Source: Methanosarcina vacuolata Z-761 (lineage in GTDB: Archaea > Halobacteriota > Methanosarcinia > Methanosarcinales > Methanosarcinaceae). From it: a stretch of 64,000 nt of DNA. This document shows, in pieces, positions 48,549 through 56,600 of this stretch (its first letter is position 1; each line of letters opens with the position of its first letter). Made by a program: the position numbers and the translations under genes. A model generated the notes under the pieces. That model made no database searches. It saw nothing but the letters and a program-made list of their open reading frames with translations, and was not told the origin of the DNA. The stretch spans positions 1,798,001 to 1,862,000 of the forward strand of contig NZ_CP009520.1 of assembly GCF_000969905.1 (NCBI RefSeq), in the 5' to 3' direction.

Positions 48549-48800
48549 TTGAAACTTTTCGCAGAATTTACTTTTGAAACTGAAGCTGCAGAAACGATTT
48601 ACAGGTCTCTCCTGCCCGAACTCGATGACAATTTTTCACAAAGGTCTGCAATAGGCCTGTCTCTTGAAGATGCAAATAAGCTGGTGCTCAGCGTAAAAGC
48701 TGAAGATGTGGTTTCCCTGCGTTCAGCCCTGAATACATGGTTCAGGCTTATCCAGATTGCTCAGGAAGTCCTTGAAACCACGTATGAAGTCAGTTGTTAG
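48549..48800 (+). CDS. pcc1: KEOPS complex subunit Pcc1
   Basis: 83 aa from the TTG at 48549 (GAGGT six bases upstream), matching the 80-90 residues of Pcc1. Landmarks: KLFAEFTFETEAAETIYRSL, LDDNFSQRSAIGLSLED, and the C-terminal helix VSLRSALNTWFRLIQIAQEV. Pcc1 dimerises and helps the KEOPS complex make the t6A modification of tRNAs. The frame stays open upstream to a TTG at 48399 through a minisatellite, so a longer form cannot be excluded. Confidence 0.85.
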   Translation: MKLFAEFTFETEAAETIYRSLLPELDDNFSQRSAIGLSLEDANKLVLSVKAEDVVSLRSALNTWFRLIQIAQEVLETTYEVSC

Positions 48801-48829
48801 TTCCAGCCTTTTGAATAATCACTTCCCTG

Positions 48830-48975
48830 CAAGCCTTTTCAAAAAAAAGCTTGAGCGAAAAACAATACTTAATCGAAAACTGCGAAATGTTTGAATAAAT
48901 ATTTGAATTTAAGTGCCTTGTCCACATCCTCCCCTTAGGCGTGATAAACCAGCGCAACGGTTGCAGATTAATGCT
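48830..48975. repeat. Decayed copy of the long dispersed repeat
   Basis: GCAAGCCTTTTCAAAAAAAA, CTTGAGCGAAAA, then GCGTGATAAACCAGCGCAAC, corresponding to both ends of the unit near mfnE with a diverged middle. Confidence 0.6.
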
Positions 48976-49009
48976 TGTAACCAAAAGGGCTGTTTTATAA
49001 ATACTCCCA

Positions 49010-49242
49010 TTACGAGTATGATTCTCGTTAGGGATGGCGATGGCGTTGAAGGCAGAGGATTCAGTAAAAAGCGAAATCCATTCTGTAACGGAATGAATAA
49101 GGGTTCTAATTTTATCCTATCTGAAAGGATGCTGACTGCGCGCCACGAAAGCACGCCCATGAGGCAGTTTTGTCTCATGACGTGTAGCTATGCTGCAGAG
49201 AAGATGAGGGAAGGCTCCTCGAATTCGCTTTACAGGAAGTGA
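49010..49242 (+). other. Unidentified coding-like remnant
   Basis: The plus frame reads ILVRDGDGVEGRGFSKKRNP, then ERMLTARHESTPMRQFCLMT and EKMREGSSNSLYRK before a stop. It looks like the end of a decayed mobile gene. CATGAGGCAGTTTTGTCTCATG spans 49158-49179 (a 6-bp outer stem, written here in two parts: CATGAG and CTCATG). I cannot name it. Confidence 0.3.
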
Positions 49243-49267
49243 TTTCAAACTTCCATAAGCTGTTTAG

Positions 49268-49340
49268 CATGAAAATGCTGCCATCTGCAAGCATTTTCAT
49301 TGTTTACGCATGTTATTCAAAGAATATCATGTGCGTTTTG
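49268..49340 (+). repeat. Two-hairpin repeat, copy c
   Basis: Hairpin 1 ATGAAAATGCT / AGCATTTTCAT (perfect, 11 bp). Hairpin 2 ACGCATGTTATTC / GAATATCATGTGCGT with a 3-base loop. It directly precedes an IS256 transposase fragment. Confidence 0.8.
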
Positions 49341-49580
49341 GTCAAAAGCCACGGTATTGAGCGTTATGGAAAAGGCAAAGATAGACTTCGTCAGGTACGT
49401 GCTCTGGAGACGAATGCAAATGGACCAATGTTGGCGTGTCGAAACCTTGATGATGTCATCAAAAAAAGTGAAGAATTTCTTTCAAAGCCAATTGAGCATG
49501 AAATTACTTCCTTGTTTGTTGACGCTACTTGCCTCAAAGTAAGAAATGGACTTCATTACAAAAATACAAACAATATATGA
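49341..49580 (+). pseudogene. IS256-family (Mutator-type) transposase fragment
   Basis: SEEFLSKPIEHEITSLFVDA and TCLKVRNGLHYKN match the stretch around the first catalytic Asp (LFVDAT) of IS256 transposases. The upstream part (VRALETNANGPMLACRN) is degenerate and the downstream catalytic core is missing. Confidence 0.75.
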
Positions 49581-49767
49581 CTTTTTTTTAGCTTATAAGT
49601 TCTTAATGAACCTTAATAAGTATCAAATGGATTATAATTACTTTTTTTAGAGATTAAATCTCAACTAAAGTATGTTAAAAAAGAAGACTGCCATAAAGCT
49701 TCAATTATACAAGTATGATTATATTTTATTTAGCTAATTTAGGAATTGTTGACACAGAATCAAGGAC

Positions 49768-49849
49768 TAAGAGCCAAGGACTAAGAGCCAAGGACTAAGA
49801 GCCAAGGACTAAGAGCCAAGGACTAAGAGCCAAGGACTAAGAGCCTGTC
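49768..49849. repeat. Minisatellite, 14-bp unit (AAGGACTAAGAGCC), about 6 copies
   Basis: Nearly identical head-to-tail copies with no base changes, so the expansion is recent. Confidence 0.9.
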
Positions 49850-50005
49850 CAAAAATGGCATGCTGTAACTTTCACAATATCTAAAACCTGAATGGTTACT
49901 CCAAAACTATAGACCTCCTGTGATTTTTTTCAACATTCATTGCTGACTTTTCGGATAAAATCTAAGTTAACCAAAATAGGTGACTAAGTTAATCAAAAAT
50001 ATGGT

Positions 50006-50185
50006 TTATGCAATTGAACTAACAATAATCGCTGGTAACTGCACTTTCTTTTTCAACTGCATAGTTCTAAACTTAGTCTTAAACTGATCAACAAAAGTCT
50101 GTCGTGTACGTGAGTTGTTGATCAATTCCGAAAAAGCAAGTACATTTGTCTGATTTGAGATAAATGTGAAAAGAGGCTTGTGCAT
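50006..50185 (-). pseudogene. Short frame, likely C-terminal remnant of a mobile gene
   Basis: 59 aa on the minus strand: MHKPLFTFISNQTNVLAFSE, LINNSRTRQTFVDQFKTKFR, then TMQLKKKVQLPAIIVSSIA. Its basic helical character and debris-rich surroundings suggest a transposase end. It could instead be a small intact gene. Confidence 0.35.
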
Positions 50186-50451
50186 ATGTTTTCAATAATA
50201 CACACTGACTGACAAAAAATCTTTATAGAATAGTATTGTTACAATAAAAAAATAAAAAATGTATCAGAAATTCTACTCATAGTCTGTTTTATGGCTAGAG
50301 CGATAGCTGGAGAAGTAAGTTCACATGCAAGTAACAATGGAAAATAGACAGTTATAAAATAATACGCAATTTTTAAAAAATCATACAAAAGTTTTATTAT
50401 TTTGGTCTTGATAATTATTTTAACCCTTAAAGTATCCAATTTGGAGTTAAA

Positions 50452-51768
50452 ATGGACGCTCAGTATGAAATAACAGTAATTATACCTACTTTTAACGAAG
50501 AGGCCAATATTGCTGACATCATCGAGGCTGTGAATTCAACTCTTTCAGCAAATAATATTCGTGGTGGGATTCTGGTTGTTGATGACGAATCTCGGGATAA
50601 GACTATCGAAATTGTTCAGAATCTCACATTGAAATACAATAATCTGAAGATTATTGTCAGGCATGAAGACCATGGACTCTCGCAATCCGTAATAGAAGGT
50701 TTCAAACAGGCGAATTCGGATATTTTTATAGTAATAGACGCCGATTTTTCCCATCCCCCGATGTTAATTCCCCTTTTTTACGGAGAAATAAAAAAAGGAG
50801 CCGATGTTGTCATAGGAAGTCGATATATCCATGGGGGAAAAATTCAGCAGTGGCCCCTTAAGCGTCGGGTTCTCTCTCTTGGGGCAACAGGCCTGGGAAG
50901 GATACTATTTCCTGAAATTACAGACCCTGTAAGCGGATTTTTTGCTCTTAGAAAAGAAGTGATTTCTGGAGTTCAACTTCATCCCCGAGGGTATAAGATC
51001 CTTATGGAAGTTCTTGGCAAAGGGCAATGGAAATCAATCGTCGAGATCCCGTTTACATTTACGGACAGACATAATGGAGAGAGTAAGCTTACTTTCTGCA
51101 TAATAAGCGATTATGCAAAACAGATTTTAAGTCTCGCTGAATATTCTCTGACTTCCCGCAATAACCAGATCTGGAACGAATGGAAGAAAATGGCAAAATT
51201 CGGTTTTGTTGGATTTTCTGGAGTTTTGGTCAACGTAGGTTTTCTGTATTTATTTACCGAATATCTGGGTCTTTATTATATCACAGCCAGTGTAGTAGCA
51301 ATCGAAATAGCTATTTTAAATAATTTTTTTCTGAATGATTACTGGACATTTGATCTAAAGGATGAAGTAAATTCGTTTACACAGAATCGTCTTAAGCGGT
51401 TTTTTTCTTTCCAGTGTGTTTCAATTATAGGGCTTATAATTAATATAGGAATATTATACACTTTAACAGACTTTTTTGGAATTTATTATCTTGTTTCGAA
51501 CCTCATAGGAATATTAATTGTTTTTTTCTGGAATTACCTGGTGAACAGGCATACTACATGGAAACTAAAAACTTATAGTAATTATTCAGCAAGTAAAAGC
51601 ATGTTTGTTGATACTGATTCTAAGCAAGGCATGTTTGTTGATATTGATTCTAAGCAAGGCATGTTTGTTGATATTGATTCTAAGCAAGGCATGTTTGTTG
51701 ATACTGATTCTAAGCAAGGCATGTTTGCTGATATTGATTTTAATGAAAACGACAAATTCAATAAATAA
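50452..51768 (+). CDS. GT2 glycosyltransferase fused to GtrA-like membrane domain (DPM1 type)
   Basis: 438 aa. Residues 1-225 are a dolichol-phosphate-mannose-synthase-type GT2: VIIPTFNEEANI, VVDDESRDKT, DADFSHPP (DxD) and GSRYIHGG. Residues about 240-370 hold four membrane segments of the GtrA type (FGFVGFSGVLVNVGFLYLF, LNNFFLNDYWTF, LVNRHTTWKL). It should load a sugar on a lipid carrier at the inner membrane face for the following GT-C-like protein. The last 55 residues are five repeats of FVDIDSKQGM, apparently recent repeat growth. GGAG precedes the ATG. Confidence 0.9.
   Translation: MDAQYEITVIIPTFNEEANIADIIEAVNSTLSANNIRGGILVVDDESRDKTIEIVQNLTLKYNNLKIIVRHEDHGLSQSVIEGFKQANSDIFIVIDADFSHPPMLIPLFYGEIKKGADVVIGSRYIHGGKIQQWPLKRRVLSLGATGLGRILFPEITDPVSGFFALRKEVISGVQLHPRGYKILMEVLGKGQWKSIVEIPFTFTDRHNGESKLTFCIISDYAKQILSLAEYSLTSRNNQIWNEWKKMAKFGFVGFSGVLVNVGFLYLFTEYLGLYYITASVVAIEIAILNNFFLNDYWTFDLKDEVNSFTQNRLKRFFSFQCVSIIGLIINIGILYTLTDFFGIYYLVSNLIGILIVFFWNYLVNRHTTWKLKTYSNYSASKSMFVDTDSKQGMFVDIDSKQGMFVDIDSKQGMFVDTDSKQGMFADIDFNENDKFNK
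51601..51740 (+). repeat. 30-bp in-frame tandem repeat at the GT2 gene's 3' end
   Basis: Units at 51601, 51631, 51661, 51691 and a partial one at 51721. They differ mainly at one codon (ACT or ATT), and the reading frame is kept. Confidence 0.95.
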
Positions 51769-51857
51769 CTAAGGATAATAAAAAAGCAATCAGTAAATAA
51801 AAATCAAAGAAGTCAATTGTTTTAGATGCAGGCTAATTAAAAAATTGGGATGTTATT

Positions 51858-53426
51858 GTGGACAGAGAAGATCTATTAATGAAGAAGCTGCCAGTTGTCG
51901 CTTTACTCGTGCTAATCACCGAGGGATTAGTCTGCAAGCTACTTGTTACACTACATCTTCGTCTGAATAGCGACAATACTAATGCTGGCCTCATAGCGAT
52001 GGAGTTCTGGAAACATCATAACTATTTGTTCTCAGGCATTTATCTGCCTTCCCTGGATCCATACTATTTTACTGAATTGATACCTTTTCACCTGGTCCTA
52101 CAGAGAATCACCAACTATGACCCAATGGTATTGCGGCTGACGGTTTTTATAATTTTTATTGGTGTTCTGGCAATATTCTCTGTTCTTGTTTACAAAATCA
52201 CAAATAAAGGACTTATTCCATCCCTTGTTTTTGCTGCTATGCTAGCTAATGTAAATATGACAGCTTACGAAAATGTTTACGCCCTAGCTTTGACTCACAC
52301 TGGTACTCTATTCTTTACAGGCATCCTATTACTTTTCGTGTTATACCTAAAAAAGGCCAGTACATTACAGCTTAGTTTAATCACAGTTTTAATAGCGCTG
52401 GTGGTTCTATCTGATACCATCGTGGTAGCATGGTTCGTTTTGCCATTTCTTGCTGCTTATTTTCTAGTTAATCAGGGCAGATCCAGGAATCTAAATATGT
52501 GGGTTATATCATGGACGCTTCTCGCTGGGCTTGTCTCTGTCATTAAATCCATGTTTATTGACTACCTTGTACCTAACCCGTTCGCTGTTCAGAACCAGGC
52601 TAGCATATTCTCCAACGCTTTAGAAATTTTCCGTCAATTGTCACTGTATTTGAACACAGGCTTATATCATGTACTAACTGAAGGACAGACCCCTTCGTCG
52701 ATAGACATATTATTTACGCTGATTTTTTTAACAGCCCTTTGCATCGCTATTTGGAATCTGGGGCATGCTACCAACCATATTATGAAAAGCTTCGCTGTCA
52801 TAATGGCGATATCAGCCGCGCTTATGTTCACCGGCCTTACTTTCACTAGTTTAAGCGAAGGAACTTACAGATACCTCGGATTCACAGCCATTTCGGTCTT
52901 CATGATCTTATCTTTCTTCACAAACTCAAAAAACCAGTTGTATATTTTCCTCATTGCCATTCTCTTAATATCATCTGCCACTGCTAACATTTCTTCTGTC
53001 GCAAATTTAGATTCTCAACCGAATGCCAGAGTAAATGAACTTGTTGATTACATGGAATCCAACAATATTACCTATGCATATGCTTACTATTGGGATGCCG
53101 GCATAACTACATATCTTGCAAACGAAAAGGTGATTGTCCGTCCAGTCATTTTTACGGATAGTGGCTTTATCCCTTATAAGTGGAATTCTTGTGTAAGGTG
53201 GTATGACGAAAGACCCACTGAGTACTTCGTTATTCGTAATAATGACTCACAATCGAATACGCCTGATGCCTTTGTTACTGCATATAAGCCGGATAGGGTG
53301 TTGTACTGCGGTAATTATACGCTCTACCACTATAGCGGCCTTAATGCGACATCTGTGTACGATACATGGACTCTAGACGAGGGAAATAGTTGGCTGCGTT
53401 TCAAGCAAAGGTACCTGGAAGGGTAA
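51858..53426 (+). CDS. Polytopic membrane protein, GT-C glycosyltransferase-like
   Basis: 522 aa from a GTG at 51858 (an ATG seven codons later is possible). A first membrane segment (PVVALLVLITEGLVCKLLV) is followed by a loop with acidic residues (SDNTNAGLIAMEFWKHHNY, LPSLDPYYFTELIPFHLVLQ), as in GT-C enzymes that use lipid-linked sugars. About ten further segments follow, then a soluble extracellular C-terminal part of about 150 residues with N-x-S/T sites. It is 90 bases after the GT2 gene and likely acts after it. No exact family is assigned. Confidence 0.65.
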   Translation: MDREDLLMKKLPVVALLVLITEGLVCKLLVTLHLRLNSDNTNAGLIAMEFWKHHNYLFSGIYLPSLDPYYFTELIPFHLVLQRITNYDPMVLRLTVFIIFIGVLAIFSVLVYKITNKGLIPSLVFAAMLANVNMTAYENVYALALTHTGTLFFTGILLLFVLYLKKASTLQLSLITVLIALVVLSDTIVVAWFVLPFLAAYFLVNQGRSRNLNMWVISWTLLAGLVSVIKSMFIDYLVPNPFAVQNQASIFSNALEIFRQLSLYLNTGLYHVLTEGQTPSSIDILFTLIFLTALCIAIWNLGHATNHIMKSFAVIMAISAALMFTGLTFTSLSEGTYRYLGFTAISVFMILSFFTNSKNQLYIFLIAILLISSATANISSVANLDSQPNARVNELVDYMESNNITYAYAYYWDAGITTYLANEKVIVRPVIFTDSGFIPYKWNSCVRWYDERPTEYFVIRNNDSQSNTPDAFVTAYKPDRVLYCGNYTLYHYSGLNATSVYDTWTLDEGNSWLRFKQRYLEG

Positions 53427-53536
53427 AGCACTCTTTTAAAAAGTAGTGTGTGAAAAATGAGAAATTATAAACAGGAATTAAGATTTTAAAGAAAGAAATA
53501 ACCTTTTTGGAAAAAATATGATTTTCTGAAAATTTC

Positions 53537-53600
53537 TTTTCTTCAACAAACTACTTCTTTTCTTCAACAAACTACTTCTTTTCTTCAACAAACTACTTCT
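53537..53600. repeat. Minisatellite, 21-bp unit (TTCTTTTCTTCAACAAACTAC), 3-4 copies
   Basis: It lies between the convergent GT-C-like and helicase genes and ends a few bases before the helicase stop codon. Confidence 0.85.
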
Positions 53601-53601
53601 T

Positions 53602-56600
53602 TCATTTAACAAAATAAATCATTTCATTTGGCGTGAGAGTTAATTCCTCATTCTCTATTCCTGCCTTTACAAGCTTTTCGATTCGTTCCTTTGCGTTTTT
53701 GCGTGTGGTTTTTATTCCGAGCACTCTCGAAGTCTGGACAATAAGATCTTCAAGAGGAGTTGAATACTGGTTGTACAGGACAAAACGGATAGCTTCTTTT
53801 ATTTCCTCGTCACAGATCCACTCGATTTTTGCGGATTCATCTCCCTCACGCCTGCGCAGGAGACATGCAGGTTTCGAAACTGGCCAGTAGAACTCGCCTT
53901 TGGCCTTGATTTCTCCGGAACTTTCGGCAAGATCTGCAACATTATTTATTCGCTGCTTGATTTTCCCGAGCATTCGGGAAATTCCTGTATGCGATTTTAT
54001 TCGCTGCTGCAGGAGTTGTGCGTGAATGGGCCCTTCACACGCTACAATTCTTAGAATCGCCTCCTCAAGCTGCTTATCCGAAACCTCCGAAAGATCGCCG
54101 GTTTGCGGAAGGCCTGAGGAAAGGCAGACCTGGTAAAGGGGTACGACATCTTCGAGTGAACTGGATTTTCCGGATAGATTTTCAGGCTCTTTTTTTGAAT
54201 TACCCAGTTCAGGTTTTTTTCCTGGAATTTCCCGGAGTTCGACAGTTCTCGATCCGGTATTACCGGCCCTGAATTTTAAGGAGCTTCCAGTATCGGGTTT
54301 CTCAAAAAACGTTCCTGTTTTTTCAGCCGGGGCTGAAGAGAAGGGTTCCTTTGGGTTTCTGGTTTCTGCCTTATACGTATGTTTTAGAGCAGGCTCACTT
54401 AACCGGGTTTCAGTTCTTCTTTTTATATCATGCTCAATTACAGGCTCTTCTTCGTGCTTAACTTGAGTTTCTGAGTCCCATGTCCATTCATAACTGTCAT
54501 CTCCAGCTTCATAATTCTCTTCCTCTAAGTCTGGTTCGGGTTCGAAATAGCCTTCTGAGCCGTAAATATACGCAAACTCATTAATTCGCTTGCGTTTCTT
54601 TTTTTCAGGGCTTGCGCTGAAGTCAATCTCAGGGTAAGCCTGGTAAAAACTCACTTTCTCAGGCTCTGGCTCAGGTATCAAATCGGCTTTGTTTCCCTTG
54701 GAGTGAGGATCTACACTGAATTTAAGGAGTTTTGATTTTTTTGACCTTCCTACAGGCTTCTTACGGGAGTTTTCATCGGCTACCAGAGCCATCGACCTGG
54801 CTCTTACATCTATTTCGGGCAAGAAATCTGTATCTGATGGGGCTGTAAGTCCTTCTTCCAGTTTAAAAAACGAGTCTGAATAGGGTTTTTCAGCTTCAGC
54901 TCCAAAGGAGGGCTCCAGAAGAAGTTTTGCCTCAAAAGTTTCCGAAAGGCAGGCTCTATTATAAGATCGACTTTCAAGTTCGTCCTCATTCCCATCTTCA
55001 CTCTCCACACTCACTGCAGGCGAGACCGGAACCCGGGATAAACCCGGATTTGCAGGAGAACTGGAATACCTTCCTGCAGGACTTCGATTCACAGGCCCAG
55101 GCCGGGCAGTCGGCTCATTAACCCTCGAAACCTCAGGTCCGATTTCGGATATTGCCTGTATTTTTGCCTGTTTTATAGCCCCATTCACAGCTTCAAGCAG
55201 TTTTTCCCTGCTCTCTTTCGGATGTAAGTACCAGTCCGTTGACCAGACCCGGTAGATCCTCCAGCCCAGCCCTTCAAGCACCTGCTGGCGCAGACGGTCG
55301 CGGTCCCGTGCAACATGCAAGGAATAATAGCTTTTTCCATCATACTCGATCCCAAGCACATACCGCCCTGGATGGGCGGGGTCAGGGACTGCAAGGTCAA
55401 GCCTGTATCCTGCACAACCGATTTGCCTGTGGATTTCGCAGCCGTTTTCTGCCAGGAAATTGTAAACTGCCTCTTCAAAAGGCAAATCGAGTTTTTCCCT
55501 GCGGTATGCAGGTAAGGGAAGCTTGCCGCTCTCTGCAAATTCAAGGAAGACTTTCAGGGCCCGAAGCCCGAAAGGTGAGTTTTCATCCAGCTTCAGGTCC
55601 CTTGATGTGAAATTTGCAAAAACAACGCATTTTTCCCTGGCCCGCGTAATAAGCACATTCAAGCGCCTTTCCCCTCCCTCACGATTAAGCGGGCCAAAGT
55701 TAAGGGAAAGCTTTCTGTTGCTGTCAAAGCCAAAACCCACGCTCAGCAGTATAACGTCCCTTTCATCGCCCTGGATAGTTTCAAGATTTTTAACAAAGAA
55801 ATGCTCACCTTTTCCATTTCCAGAGTTAAGGTCAAGTCCGGGATTTGTTTTAAGTAAAGCCTCGATTTCTTCCTGGATAGCTTCCTGCTGTTTTATATTG
55901 AAAGTCCCGACTCCCAGGCTTTTATCAGGGTACCTGCTGAAGTGCTCGAAAACAGATCTTGCAACGGCTCTTGCTTCTATCCGATTGGCTCCGCTTTTAC
56001 CCCTTTCATAAATTGAGTCTGGAAGATGCACAAACTTCAGCCCAAGTTTTTCGTCTTTTTGCATGGGGGAGGGATAAACATAGAGACGGTTATCGTAAAA
56101 CTCCTGATTTGAAATTGCAATGAGGGACTCGTGCCTGCTCCTGTAGTGCCAGCGCAGGGTCTTTACCGGAAAACTGCGTTTGCACACATTCAGGATACTT
56201 TCCATATCTACGGCTGTAATGCAGTCATCAGGCTCGCTTTCCGGAAAATCGAGCACAGTATCAAAAAAGTCAGTCGGCGGAAGTTGTTTTGAATCTCCCA
56301 TTACTACGACCTGCTTTCCGCGCAGGAGAGCTCCAACTGCATCTTCGGGTTTGACCTGGCTGGCTTCGTCAAAGATAATCACATCAAAACGCGTGCTTCT
56401 GGGATCAAGGTACTGGGCGATGGAAAGCGGGCTCATAAGGAAACAGGGCTTGATTTTTTGGATCAGGCCGCCTGCCTTTTTCATAAGAGTGCGGATAGGC
56501 ATATGCCCTCTTTTCCTGTTGAACTCATTGAGCAGAATGCCCGCCTCTGAAGATCTTGAGGCTCCTGAAACTAATTTTGGGGTTTCCTCATAAGCCGAGC

